64,000 bases of DNA. It comes from Aeromicrobium erythreum. Lineage in GTDB: Bacteria > Actinomycetota > Actinomycetes > Propionibacteriales > Nocardioidaceae. Below, piece by piece: positions 8,877-18,003 of the stretch (its first letter is position 1; the number at the start of each line of letters is the position of its first letter). Under the pieces are notes generated by a model. It saw only the letters and a list, made by a program, of their open reading frames with translations, was not told the DNA's origin and made no database searches. The position numbers and the translations under genes were made by a program. Where the stretch lies: assembly GCF_001509405.1 (NCBI RefSeq), contig NZ_CP011502.1, positions 1,736,001 through 1,800,000 on the forward strand, read 5' to 3'.

Positions 8877-9626
8877 TCAGCGGCCGCCGGTCGCGGCGGG
8901 AGCCGTGATCGTGACGGGCTCGTCCGACGTGGCGAGCTTGACCGTGTAGGTGACCTTCGAGCCCTCGCCGTAGAACGGCCCAGTCATCTTGGCGTCGCGC
9001 AGCTCGTCCTCGTCCGTCAGCCGGTACGTGACCGTGAACGTCCCCTGCCGGGAGGCCGACGGGATGATGTCGGCCACGACCGAGCCGGGGAGCGTCCCGG
9101 TGACGGAGGTGAGCACGTCGCGGCCGTCGCGCGACTGGTCGCCCGTCTTCAGGTCCTCCGTGGAGGCGAGGATGCTCGTGAGACCGGAGTCGGGGTCGAG
9201 CAGGCCCGCCGGGTCGGGTGCCTTGAGCGACGCGGGATCGATCGTGAGGTAGCCCGGCGTGATGCCCGTGTTCGCGTAGACGGTGCCGTCGACGGCGATC
9301 ACCTTGGCGGTCAGCGTGGCACCGCCGGAGGAGACCTTCACGTCGCCCTCGAAGGCGGGGGAGTGATTGCCCTTCCCCGTCGCGGAGAGCAGGCCGGACA
9401 CGCCGTCCGGCACCGACGACGTCGTCAGCGAGACGTCGACCGTCTCGGCGTCGTCGATGGTCTTCTTGGCAGCGTCGAGCCGCTTCTGCACGGCGGCGGT
9501 GTCCGTGGAGCCGCCGTCGTCACCGCCGCCCGTGCAGCCGGCGAGCAGCACGGCGAGGACGAGCGCGAGCGGCAGCAGGGCCGCCCGGAGCGGCGAGATG
9601 GACGCGGTTCGGGTGAGAGGGCGCAC
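8877..9626 (-). CDS. lprG: LprG-type lipoprotein (LppX_LprAFG family)
   Basis: Encodes 249 aa. An N-terminal signal with lipobox LLAGC (lipidated Cys31) is followed by a Gly/Asp-rich linker and the LppX_LprAFG fold, recognisable from VSLTTSSVPDGV, GTVYANTG, ADIIPSA and the C-terminal AKMTGPFY segment. The family has a hydrophobic cavity that carries acyl lipids across the envelope. Next to a P55-like MFS exporter it forms the classic lprG-P55 lipid-export pair; the link to parC upstream (stop 5 nt before) is unusual. GTG start at 9626 lacks a clear Shine-Dalgarno, suggesting coupling to parC translation. Confidence 0.85.
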   Translation of the reverse strand: MRPLTRTASISPLRAALLPLALVLAVLLAGCTGGGDDGGSTDTAAVQKRLDAAKKTIDDAETVDVSLTTSSVPDGVSGLLSATGKGNHSPAFEGDVKVSSGGATLTAKVIAVDGTVYANTGITPGYLTIDPASLKAPDPAGLLDPDSGLTSILASTEDLKTGDQSRDGRDVLTSVTGTLPGSVVADIIPSASRQGTFTVTYRLTDEDELRDAKMTGPFYGEGSKVTYTVKLATSDEPVTITAPAATGGR

Positions 9627-9630
9627 GGCG

Positions 9631-12099
9631 TCAGTCTCGCACGACGGGGAGTCCCGGCAGGAGTGCCGCGGGCGACGCGGCGGCCAGCACGGGCTGGGCC
9701 ACGGGCACGCCGGAGCCGTCGCGCCTGGGGTCCACCGCAGGCAGGTCGACCGACGACCCGCTCGTGGCGCAGGCGAGGGGCACGCCGTCGCCCACCCACG
9801 CCAGGATCAGCCCGTCCTCGCCCTTCAGGAGCCGCTGGCAGCGCACCCCTCCCGTGGCGCGTCCCTTGGCCGGGAAGGCCGACAGGGGCGTGACCTTGGC
9901 CGCGCCCGTCTGCGTGCCGGGGAGCGCGTCACCGGAGCCGGCGATGGTGAGGACGTGCGCGGAGTCGACCTCGCCAACGACGCCGAAGCCGACGACGCGC
10001 TGTCCGGGTGCGAGCTTGACGCCGGCGACCCCACCGCCGCCACGGCCCTGAGGCCGCACCAGACCGGCCTCGAAGCGCAGGAGCTGGGCGTCGGACGTGA
10101 CGAAGACGAGCTGTTCCTCGCCCGTCGCGAGCGGCGCGGCGCCCACCACGACGTCGCCGTCGGCGAGGCTGACGACCTCCCACGCGTCGCGGGTGAGAAC
10201 GGGGTCGGGCTTGACCCGCTTGACGACACCCGCGCGGGTGCCCAGGGCGATCCCGGGCCCGTCGTCGGACAACGACATCAGCGTGATCGGCGCGGCAGGG
10301 GTCGACAGCAGCTCACGCAGCGGGATCCCCCCCTGCACGTGCGGCGCCGACGCGGTCGGCGGCAGCGCGGGGATGTCGAGGACGTCGAGCCGGTGGACCA
10401 CGCCGTCCTGCGTCACGAGGCCGACCTGCCCGCGGGCCGTCGTCGCGACTGCGGAGACGATCACGTCGTGCTTCGCGCGGTTCCCGACGTCGCCGAACGG
10501 CGTCGCGTCGGTGGTGCGGGCCAGCAGGCCGGTCGCCGACAGCAGCACGAAGCACGGGTCGTCGGCGACCTCGAGCGACGCCGTGGCGGTGACGGTCTGG
10601 CCCGCGGACTCCAGGAGGACGGTGCGGCGCGGCGTGCCGAAGCTCTGGGCGACCTCGGCGAGCTCGTCGGAGACGACGCCGCGCAGGACGGTGTCGTCGC
10701 CGAGGATCTCCTCGAGCTGCTCGATGGTGGCGCGCAGCTCGTCGGCCTCCTTCTCCAGCTCGATGCGGGAGAACCTGGTGAGGCTGCCGAGCGTCCGGTC
10801 GAGGATGAAGTCGGCCTGCGCCTCGCTGAGGTCGAACACGCCCATCAGGCGGGTGCGCGCCTCGCCGCGGTTGTCGCTGCTGCGGACCAGCTGGATGACC
10901 TCGTCGATGTCGACGATCGCCACGAGCAGGCCCTCGACGAGGTGGAGCCGGTCGGCCGCCTTCGCCCGACGGAACTCGCTGCGGCGGCGCACGACCTGGA
11001 AGCGGTGGTCGAGGTAGACCTCGAGCATCTGCTTGAGGCCCAGCGTCCGCGGCTGCCCGTCGACGAGCGCGACCGCGTTGATCGAGAACGAGGACTCCAT
11101 CGGCGTCTGCTTGAAGAGCTGCTCGAGCAGCGCCTCGGGCACGATCCCGTTCTTCACCTCGATCACGAGGTGCAGGCCCTTGTGACGGTCGGTCAGGTTC
11201 TTGATGTCGGAGATGCCCTGCAGCTTCTTGGCCTGCACGAGCTTCTTGATCGCCTCGACGACCTTCTCCGTGCCGACGTTGTAGGGCAGCTCGGTGACGA
11301 CGATGCCCTTGCGACGGGGCGTGATGTTCTCGATCCGGGTGGTCGCGCGCATGCGGAACGAGCCGTTGCCGGTCGCGTAGGCGTCGCGGATGCCGTCGAG
11401 ACCGACGATCTTGCCGCCGGTGGGCAGGTCGGGCCCGGGCACGAAGCGCATGAGGTCGTCGAGGTCGGCTCCGGGGTGCTCGATGAGGTGGCGCAGGGCC
11501 TGCACGACCTCGACGAGGTTGTGCGGGGCGATGTTGGTGGCCATGCCGACGGCGATCCCCGACGCGCCGTTGACCAGCAGGTTCGGCAGCGACGCCGGCA
11601 GGACGCTCGGCTCGAGCTCGCGGCCGTCGTAGTTGGGGCGGAAGTCGACGGTGTCCTCGTCGATCGACGCGGTCATGGCCTCCGCGGCGGCGTCCATGCG
11701 GCACTCGGTGTAGCGCATCGCGGCCGGCGGGTCGTCCGGCGAGCCGAAGTTGCCGTGCCCGTCGACGAGGGGCAGACGCATCGACCACGCCTGCACGAGC
11801 CGCACGAGGGCGTCGTAGATCGCGCCGTCGCCGTGCGGGTGCAGCCGACCCATGACCTCACCGACGACGCGGGCGCTCTTGACGTGGCCGCGGTCGCTGC
11901 GCAGGCCCATGTCGTCCATCGTGAAGAGCGTGCGGCGCTGCACGGGCTTGAGACCGTCGCGGGCGTCGGGGATGGCCCGCGAGTAGATCACCGAGTACGC
12001 GTACTCGATGTAGCTGGCATTCATCTCGTCCGTGATGTCGGTGTCGATGATGTGCTCGTCGAACTCCTCGGGGGGGCTCGGGGTGCTGCTGCGGGCCAT
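9631..12099 (-). CDS. parC: DNA topoisomerase IV subunit A (GyrA/ParC family)
   Basis: Encodes 822 aa, the DNA-cleaving subunit partnered with ParE at 3.4-5.5 kb. Visible: [11 protein letters not shown] at the N-terminus, [15 protein letters not shown] in the winged helix, catalytic Tyr130 in AMRYTECRM, a coiled-coil tower and beta-pinwheel repeats at the C-terminus. No QRRGG(K/R)G GyrA box was seen, which supports topoisomerase IV over gyrase. ATG at 12099 has AGAGAGG upstream; an in-frame GTG at 12117 is less convincing. It is followed within 5 nt by lprG, so a topoisomerase and a lipid exporter share a transcript. Confidence 0.9.
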   Translation of the reverse strand: MARSSTPSPPEEFDEHIIDTDITDEMNASYIEYAYSVIYSRAIPDARDGLKPVQRRTLFTMDDMGLRSDRGHVKSARVVGEVMGRLHPHGDGAIYDALVRLVQAWSMRLPLVDGHGNFGSPDDPPAAMRYTECRMDAAAEAMTASIDEDTVDFRPNYDGRELEPSVLPASLPNLLVNGASGIAVGMATNIAPHNLVEVVQALRHLIEHPGADLDDLMRFVPGPDLPTGGKIVGLDGIRDAYATGNGSFRMRATTRIENITPRRKGIVVTELPYNVGTEKVVEAIKKLVQAKKLQGISDIKNLTDRHKGLHLVIEVKNGIVPEALLEQLFKQTPMESSFSINAVALVDGQPRTLGLKQMLEVYLDHRFQVVRRRSEFRRAKAADRLHLVEGLLVAIVDIDEVIQLVRSSDNRGEARTRLMGVFDLSEAQADFILDRTLGSLTRFSRIELEKEADELRATIEQLEEILGDDTVLRGVVSDELAEVAQSFGTPRRTVLLESAGQTVTATASLEVADDPCFVLLSATGLLARTTDATPFGDVGNRAKHDVIVSAVATTARGQVGLVTQDGVVHRLDVLDIPALPPTASAPHVQGGIPLRELLSTPAAPITLMSLSDDGPGIALGTRAGVVKRVKPDPVLTRDAWEVVSLADGDVVVGAAPLATGEEQLVFVTSDAQLLRFEAGLVRPQGRGGGGVAGVKLAPGQRVVGFGVVGEVDSAHVLTIAGSGDALPGTQTGAAKVTPLSAFPAKGRATGGVRCQRLLKGEDGLILAWVGDGVPLACATSGSSVDLPAVDPRRDGSGVPVAQPVLAAASPAALLPGLPVVRD

Positions 12100-12229
12100 G
12101 CAACCTCTCTCGATCACTCAGGAGCCGGAGTCCTCCGGCTTCCACTCAGGCGTCACCCATCATCCCTGGCCCGGCTCGCGCCCGGTGCGTCGCCACGCCG
12201 CACCGGCGCCTGGGGCGAGGTGACCGTCG

Positions 12230-12820
12230 TCAGCGCGGTGGCGCGTCGAGCGGCTCGTCGACCAGGGTGCCGTCCGCGCCGATGCGCCAGGTCGGCCTGA
12301 ACCGTGCGTACTCGGCGGGAATCGCGTCGTACTGGCTCCACACCTGCGCGAGGGTGTCGACGAAGCACCGGTAGCCGTAGCGGTCCGCGAGGTAGGGCAG
12401 GCCGAACGGCGACAGGAGCGGTGTGTACGTGTCGAAGGCTGCGGGCGTGTGCTCGGGGATCTTCGCGAGCGACGTCGAGAGCCGCTTCATCCATGGCTCG
12501 ACCTCTGCTTCGGTGGCGTGGGCGGCGTACCCGCGGACCGCCGTGAGACGAAGGTCGTGCAGCATCTTCTCCCGCTTGATCGCTGCCAGGAAGAAGTCCC
12601 CCAGGTCCTGCTCCTCGCATCGAAGGACGAGCGCCTTGAGGACCTGGTTGCGTGTGAAGAGGTCCCTCGTCGCCCAGTAGAGCTCGACGAGGAACCCTCG
12701 ATCGACCTCGTCGATCGGACTCCGGTGGATCTGCGCGACGGCCTCACGGTAGCCGGGAGCGCGCTCGATGCTGCCGGCCCCTCGCCGCACCATGACCCGC
12801 AGCGTTTCGATGGGTGTCAC
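12230..12820 (-). CDS. hypothetical helical protein
   Basis: Encodes 196 aa with no signal or membrane segment. It reads as alternating amphipathic helices (for example DRGFLVELYWATRDLFTRNQ and EEQDLGDFFLAAIKREKMLH), reminiscent of HEAT-like scaffolds, and ends with a Trp/Asp-rich tail. I do not recognise a family. GTG at 12820 is chosen because GAGAGG sits 7 nt upstream; upstream codons look non-coding. Divergent from the GNAT/acyl-CoA-synthetase gene with ~115 bp between. Confidence 0.65.
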   Translation of the reverse strand: MTPIETLRVMVRRGAGSIERAPGYREAVAQIHRSPIDEVDRGFLVELYWATRDLFTRNQVLKALVLRCEEQDLGDFFLAAIKREKMLHDLRLTAVRGYAAHATEAEVEPWMKRLSTSLAKIPEHTPAAFDTYTPLLSPFGLPYLADRYGYRCFVDTLAQVWSQYDAIPAEYARFRPTWRIGADGTLVDEPLDAPPR

Positions 12821-12935
12821 GGTCGGCCTCTCGTAGGGGACGCACTGATGGACCTCGGCCCCGGCGTGTCGTCGTGGGAACTCTACGGCGCTCGGGTGGA
12901 GCGAGGACGCAGCAGCCGACCGGTAGGTTGGAGCA

Positions 12936-15638
12936 GTGCACCGAGAGCCCACGACCTACGAGGACGGACGACCGCCGTCGTGGGACGCCGACGTCCTCCT
13001 GAAGGACGGTCGCGTCGCGCAGTTGCGGCCGATCACGCCCGAGGACACCGACGCGTTCGTCGCCTTCTACTCTCGGGTCTCCGACGAGTCGAAGTACTAC
13101 CGGTTCTTCGCGCCGTACCCGACCCTGTCCGCGCGCGACGTCGAGCGGTTCACGCACGTCGACCTCGACCGTCGCGTCGCGTTCGTGCTCACGCTGCACG
13201 ACGACATCATCGGGGTCGGGCGCTACGACGCCACCAGCGACGACGAGGCCGAGGTCGCGTTCCTGGTGGAGGACGCGCACCAGGGTCGCGGGGTCGGGCA
13301 GCTGCTGCTCGAGCACCTCGCGCAGGCGGGTCGCGAGCGCGGCATCAAGCGGTTCACGGCCGACGTCCTGCCGAGCAACAACCGCATGCTGCAGGTCTTC
13401 CGCGAGATGGGCTACTCCGTCGAGGGCGTCGTCGAGGACGGCGTGCAGCAGCTCTCGTTCCGCATCGACCCCACCGACTCCGCCGTGGGCGTCATGCGCT
13501 CGCGCGAGCAGCGTGCCGAGGCCGCCTCGATCGAGCGGATCTTCGCCGCGCGCAGCATCGCCGTGGTCGGCGCGAGCCGCCGCCAGCGCTCGATCGGCCA
13601 GACCATCGTGCGCAACCTCGTGCTGGGGGACTATCAGGGCAGCGTGTACGCCGTGAACAGCCAGGCGGAGGCCGTGTCGGGCCTGCCGGCGTTCAAGAGC
13701 GTGAAGGACATCCCGCACGAGGTCGACCTCGCGATCGTGGCCGTGCCGGCGGAGTCGGTCAACGACGTCGTGCTCGACTGCGCCGCCAAGGGCGTGCACG
13801 GGCTCGTCGTGATCTCGGCCGGCTTCGCCGAGGAGGGCCCGGAGGGTCGCCAGCGTCAGCGCACCCTGCTCGACCTGTCCCGCTCCTACGGGCTGCGCCT
13901 GGTGGGTCCCAACTGCCTCGGCGTCATCAACACCGCACCCGCCGTCCAGCTGAACGCCTCGCTCTCCACCGCCATGCCGCCCCAGGGTCGCGTGGGCTTC
14001 TTCTGCCAGTCCGGTGCGCTCGGCACGGCGATCCTGGAGTCGGTGTCGCGGCGTGGTCTCGGCCTCTCGACGTTCGTCTCCGCCGGCAACCGCGCCGACG
14101 TCTCCGGCAACGACCTCCTGCAGTACTGGCAGGAGGACGACGACACCGAGGTCGTGCTCCTCTACCTCGAGTCCATCGGCAACCCGCGCAAGTTCTCGCG
14201 GATCGCCCGACGCGTCTCGGAGTCCAAGCCCGTCGTCGCCGTGAAGTCGGGTCGCTCGACGCAGGGCGTCCCGGTCGGCCACGCCGTCAAGCGCAGCACC
14301 GCGCCGCAGGCGGCCGTCGACGCCATGTTCCGCCAGGCGGGGGTCGTGCAGGTCGACACGCTCGAGGAGATGTTCGACGTCGGGCAGCTCGTCGCGCACC
14401 AGCCGCTGCCGCGCGGCAACCGGATCTGCGTCGTCGGCAACTCCGACGCCATGGGCCTGCTGGTCGCCGACGCGGCCACCGCCACCGGCCTGCAGGTCGC
14501 CGACTCCGTCCCGCTCGGTGCCGACGCCGGCGCCGACGACTTCGAGGTCGCCATCGAGACGGCCCTCGCGTCCGACGACATCGACGCGCTCATGGTCGTC
14601 TACATCCCGCCGCTCAACACCTCCGGCGAGGAGGTCGCGAACGTGCTGGCGTCGATCGGCGAGCAGTCCGACAAGCCGATCGTCTCGACCTTCCTCGGCA
14701 CCGAGGGCATCCCCGAGCTGCTGCGCGTCCCCGACGTGCAGGGTGGCTCGGCCGGACGCGGCTCGGTCCCGTCGTACCCGGCCCCGGAGTCCGCGGTCCG
14801 CGCCCTGGCCCGCGTGGTCACCTACGCCGAGTGGGCCGCCCGCGACCACGGCGAGTTCCGGGCGCACACCGACATCCGCACGGGCGACGCCCGTGCGCTC
14901 GTGCGCGACGTCCTCTCGCACGCACCGCGGGGCGCGATCCTGTCGACGGAGCAGGTGCACGCGCTGCTCGCCTGCTACGGCATCGACCTGTGGACGTGGA
15001 TCAACGTGCACGACCCGGAGGAGGCGATCGCCGCGGCCGAGCAGCTCGGCTGGGACGTCGTCCTCAAGGCCGGCAGCGAGCACCTGCGCGCACGCCCCGA
15101 CCTCGCGCACATCTGGCGCAACATCCAGGACCGCCAGGACATGACCGAGGCGTGGGACCAGCTGACCTCCTGGCCCGGTATGCGCGCCGACACCCGGTTC
15201 TTCGTGCAGCGGTCGGCACCGGCGGGCATCCCGCTGTCGTTCACGGTCACCGAGGACGCCCTCTTCGGCCCGCTCGTGTCGTTCGGCCTGGCCGGCGCGT
15301 CGAGCGAGCTGCTCGGCGACCGCGCCTACGGCATCCCCCCGCTCACCGACGTCGACGCCGAGTCGATGATCCAGGACCTGCGGTCCGCGCCGCTGCTCTA
15401 CGGGTACCGCGGGTCGGAGCCGGTCGACACCGCCGCCATCCAGGACGTCATCCTGCGGCTGGCGGCGCTGAAGGACGACCTCCCCGAGGTGGCCGAGCTC
15501 GACCTCGAGCCGGTGCTCGTCCACGAGGGCGGGCTGACGGCGCTCAGCGCGCGCGCCAAGATCGTGCCCGCCACCGACCGGCGCGAGGAGCGGTACGTGC
15601 GACGACTCAGCACCCCGAGCAGGGATACGCTGGCCTGA
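12936..15638 (+). CDS. GNAT / ADP-forming acyl-CoA synthetase-like fusion (Pat-type protein acetyltransferase)
   Basis: Encodes 900 aa. Order: GNAT domain (~25-170, with the acetyl-CoA loop HQGRGVGQLL), CoA-binding Rossmann domain (~190-320, VVGASRRQRSIGQT), succinyl-CoA-ligase-like domains (~330-640) and an ATP-grasp remnant (~680-890). E. coli PatZ/Pka has GNAT at the C-terminus; N-terminal placement is typical of actinobacterial versions. These enzymes acetylate lysines of acyl-CoA synthetases and other targets. Where active ADP-forming synthetases have the phosphohistidine motif SHTGALAG, this protein has GHAVKRSTAP (~448), so ligase activity is probably lost and the domain may be regulatory. 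GTG at 12936 follows TAGGTT by 6 nt, so probably leaderless. Confidence 0.88.
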   Translation: MHREPTTYEDGRPPSWDADVLLKDGRVAQLRPITPEDTDAFVAFYSRVSDESKYYRFFAPYPTLSARDVERFTHVDLDRRVAFVLTLHDDIIGVGRYDATSDDEAEVAFLVEDAHQGRGVGQLLLEHLAQAGRERGIKRFTADVLPSNNRMLQVFREMGYSVEGVVEDGVQQLSFRIDPTDSAVGVMRSREQRAEAASIERIFAARSIAVVGASRRQRSIGQTIVRNLVLGDYQGSVYAVNSQAEAVSGLPAFKSVKDIPHEVDLAIVAVPAESVNDVVLDCAAKGVHGLVVISAGFAEEGPEGRQRQRTLLDLSRSYGLRLVGPNCLGVINTAPAVQLNASLSTAMPPQGRVGFFCQSGALGTAILESVSRRGLGLSTFVSAGNRADVSGNDLLQYWQEDDDTEVVLLYLESIGNPRKFSRIARRVSESKPVVAVKSGRSTQGVPVGHAVKRSTAPQAAVDAMFRQAGVVQVDTLEEMFDVGQLVAHQPLPRGNRICVVGNSDAMGLLVADAATATGLQVADSVPLGADAGADDFEVAIETALASDDIDALMVVYIPPLNTSGEEVANVLASIGEQSDKPIVSTFLGTEGIPELLRVPDVQGGSAGRGSVPSYPAPESAVRALARVVTYAEWAARDHGEFRAHTDIRTGDARALVRDVLSHAPRGAILSTEQVHALLACYGIDLWTWINVHDPEEAIAAAEQLGWDVVLKAGSEHLRARPDLAHIWRNIQDRQDMTEAWDQLTSWPGMRADTRFFVQRSAPAGIPLSFTVTEDALFGPLVSFGLAGASSELLGDRAYGIPPLTDVDAESMIQDLRSAPLLYGYRGSEPVDTAAIQDVILRLAALKDDLPEVAELDLEPVLVHEGGLTALSARAKIVPATDRREERYVRRLSTPSRDTLA

Positions 15639-16210
15639 TGCGACGCGAGCGCCCCGCCGGCCCGAGCTCGGACGTCTTCACCGAGATCGCCCGCAGCGGC
15701 TACTACCCCGACATCGTCACCGCCGGTCTCCGTGACGCCCTCGCCGGCGAGGACGTCCTCGCGCACGTCGTGCACCACGAGCCGACGTTCGAGCGCGACG
15801 AGATCCGCCGTCACATGACCGTCCTGGTGATGACGCCGTCGCGCGTGGTGCTCGTGCACACCGACGAGCACCCGCCGGACGACCTGCTCCCGAAGCCCTA
15901 CACCTCCACCACGAGCGAGGCGGTGTCGATCCACCGCATCCGGTCGGTGGTCGTCACCCGCATGGTCGCGACGTCGGGCAAGCTCGAGGAGGCCGTGGTC
16001 ACGATCGGCTGGGGTGCCGTGTCGCACCTCGACCTCGAGCCGGCGCAGTGCAGCGACCCCGACTGCGACGCCGACCACGGCTACACCGGCAACCTGACGG
16101 GTGACGACTTCTCGCTGCGGCTCAGCTCCGCGGCCGACGGCGGCGCGGCGGTGGAGCGACTGCTGGAGTTCGCGCGGCGGCTCTCGGCCGCCACGAGCGG
16201 CACCGCATGA
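15638..16210 (+). CDS. DUF5998 family protein
   Basis: Encodes 190 aa. The N-terminus (RSGYYPDIVTAGLRDALAGE) and the Cys/His/Asp-rich stretch CSDPDCDADHGYTG identify the actinobacterial DUF5998 family; function unknown, no membrane segment. The ATG overlaps the previous stop by 1 nt (TGATG), giving translational coupling, yet TACGCT also ends 6 nt upstream inside the previous gene, so an internal leaderless promoter is likely too. Confidence 0.85.
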   Translation: MRRERPAGPSSDVFTEIARSGYYPDIVTAGLRDALAGEDVLAHVVHHEPTFERDEIRRHMTVLVMTPSRVVLVHTDEHPPDDLLPKPYTSTTSEAVSIHRIRSVVVTRMVATSGKLEEAVVTIGWGAVSHLDLEPAQCSDPDCDADHGYTGNLTGDDFSLRLSSAADGGAAVERLLEFARRLSAATSGTA

Positions 16211-17316
16211 GCCGACCCGGACCCGCGGGCCGCCACGGACTGCACGAGGTCATGACGTCCGCCGCGGCCGTCGTCGCCGGACCCGACCTCGGCTTCCACG
16301 ACACGCTCGGCCTTCCCGAGGCGCGCCGCTACGTCGTGCTCCTCGTCGACGGGATGGGGGAGCAGCTGCTGCGCGAGCACGCGCACCTCGCGCCGTTCCT
16401 GTCGTCCCTGCCCTCGGTCCCCGACGTCGTCTGCGGCGTGCCGTCGACGACCGTCACGAGCCTCACGTCGCTCGGCACCGGGCTGCGCGCGGGATCGCAC
16501 GGCGTCGTCGGCTACACCTCACGGGTGCCAGAGACAGGCCGTCGGTTCAACGCCCTCGCCTGGGACCAGCCGGTCGACGCCCAGCAGTGGCAGCGTCACC
16601 CCACGGTGCTCCAGCGTCTCCATGAGGCGGGACTGAACGCCGCCAGCGTCAACGAGTCGCGCTTCGAGGGCTCGGGTCTCACGCTCTGCAGCCAGCGTGG
16701 CGCGCCGTTCCACGGGGTCGGCTCCGTGTGGGAGCGTCTCGACGTCGTCGCCGACGTCGTCGAGGACGCCGACCGCTCGCTGGTCTACGCCTACGAGTCG
16801 CGGCTCGACCACGCGGGCCACGCGCACGGCTCGACGTCGCAGGAGTGGCGCGACGTGCTGGTCACGGTCGACCGCGAGACGGCGCAGCTGCGCGACCTCC
16901 TGCCCGACGACACCGTGCTCCTCGTGACCGCCGACCACGGCATGGTCGACCTGCCGGCCGAGGGCCGGTTCGACGTCGCCGACCGACCCGACCTGCTCGA
17001 GGGTGTCGACCTGCTCGCCGGGGAGGCACGGTTCCGGCACCTGTACACGGCGCGTCAGGAGCGCGAGGCCGTCGCCGAGCGCTGGCGGGCCGCGTGCGGC
17101 GACCGGGCGGTGGTGCGCACCCGCGACGAGCTCGACGACTGGTTCGGCCCCCTGGCTCCGGAGGTCGCCGGACGGGTCGGCGACGTCGTCGTCGCCGCGC
17201 TCGGCGACTTCGGGGTCTTCAGCACCGACGACTTCCCGCTCGAGATGCGCATGAAGGGCTTCCACGGGTCGGTCACCGAGGCCGAGCTGCGGATCCCCGT
17301 GCTGCTCGCGACGTGA
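16207..17316 (+). CDS. type I phosphodiesterase / nucleotide pyrophosphatase family (alkaline phosphatase superfamily)
   Basis: Encodes 369 aa. Two-metal alkaline phosphatase fold: VVLLVDGMGEQ carries the first Asp, VPSTTVTSLTSLGTG carries the nucleophile Thr, ESRLDHAGHAHG and TADHGMVD supply later metal ligands. The substrate could be nucleotides or phosphodiesters; cytoplasmic, as no signal peptide is present. ATGA overlap with DUF5998 indicates co-translation. Confidence 0.88.
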   Translation: MSRPGPAGRHGLHEVMTSAAAVVAGPDLGFHDTLGLPEARRYVVLLVDGMGEQLLREHAHLAPFLSSLPSVPDVVCGVPSTTVTSLTSLGTGLRAGSHGVVGYTSRVPETGRRFNALAWDQPVDAQQWQRHPTVLQRLHEAGLNAASVNESRFEGSGLTLCSQRGAPFHGVGSVWERLDVVADVVEDADRSLVYAYESRLDHAGHAHGSTSQEWRDVLVTVDRETAQLRDLLPDDTVLLVTADHGMVDLPAEGRFDVADRPDLLEGVDLLAGEARFRHLYTARQEREAVAERWRAACGDRAVVRTRDELDDWFGPLAPEVAGRVGDVVVAALGDFGVFSTDDFPLEMRMKGFHGSVTEAELRIPVLLAT

Positions 17317-17337
17317 CCCCGCTGGGAGGATGAGCCC

Positions 17338-17991
17338 GTGGCCGACCTGATCTTCTACTCCGGCACGATGGACTGCGGGAAGAGCACCCTCGCCCTGCAG
17401 CTCGACCACAACCACCGGGCCCGCGGGCGGGTCGGACGCGTCTTCGCCTCGCACGACCGCGCCGGCGAGGCGACGCTCTCCAGCCGGCTCGGCCTGTCGG
17501 TGCCGGCCACCGAGGTCGAGGAGCACCTGCACTTCTGGGAGCACGTCGTCGACGAGCTGACCCGCGGCGGACGCATCGACTACCTGGTGTGCGACGAGGC
17601 GCAGTTCTACACGCCCGAGCAGGTCGACCAGCTCGCCAAGATCGCCGACGAGCTCGACATCGACGTGTTCTGCTTCGGCATCCTCACCGACTTCCGGACC
17701 CGGCTCTTTCCCGGAGCCGCCCGGCTGGTCGAGCTCGCCGACCGGGTCCTGCCGCTGCAGGTCGAGGCGCTGTGCTGGTGCGGGGAGCGCGCCACGCACA
17801 ACGCCCGTACGGAGGACGGCGTGATGGTCACCGAGGGCGAGGTCATCGTCGTCGGCGACGTCGACGACCCCGACCGACCGACCCCGTCGGTCGGCTACGA
17901 GGTGCTGTGCCGGCGCCACCACCGTCGGCGCATGACCGCAGCGACGGCCAAGGCCGCGGCGCTCTCGCCGGACGTCCTGCCGTTCCCCTGA
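17338..17991 (+). CDS. tdk: thymidine kinase (type II)
   Basis: Encodes 217 aa. P-loop GTMDCGKST at residues ~9-17, DEAQF Walker B (VCDEAQFYT), the lid/dTMP-binding FGILTDFRTRLFPGA, and a C-terminal zinc site from CWCG and CRRHH. Phosphorylates thymidine in the salvage pathway. GTG at 17338 has GGGAGG at good spacing. Converges on sepH with only 12 bp between stops. Confidence 0.95.
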   Translation: MADLIFYSGTMDCGKSTLALQLDHNHRARGRVGRVFASHDRAGEATLSSRLGLSVPATEVEEHLHFWEHVVDELTRGGRIDYLVCDEAQFYTPEQVDQLAKIADELDIDVFCFGILTDFRTRLFPGAARLVELADRVLPLQVEALCWCGERATHNARTEDGVMVTEGEVIVVGDVDDPDRPTPSVGYEVLCRRHHRRRMTAATAKAAALSPDVLPFP

Positions 17992-18003
17992 ACGGCGGGG
18001 CCG

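Noticed and set aside
12181-12206. Weak hairpin (8-bp stem, 9-nt loop) after the hypothetical gene as terminator
   Set aside because: Short stem in very GC-rich DNA with no T-run; cannot be separated from chance.
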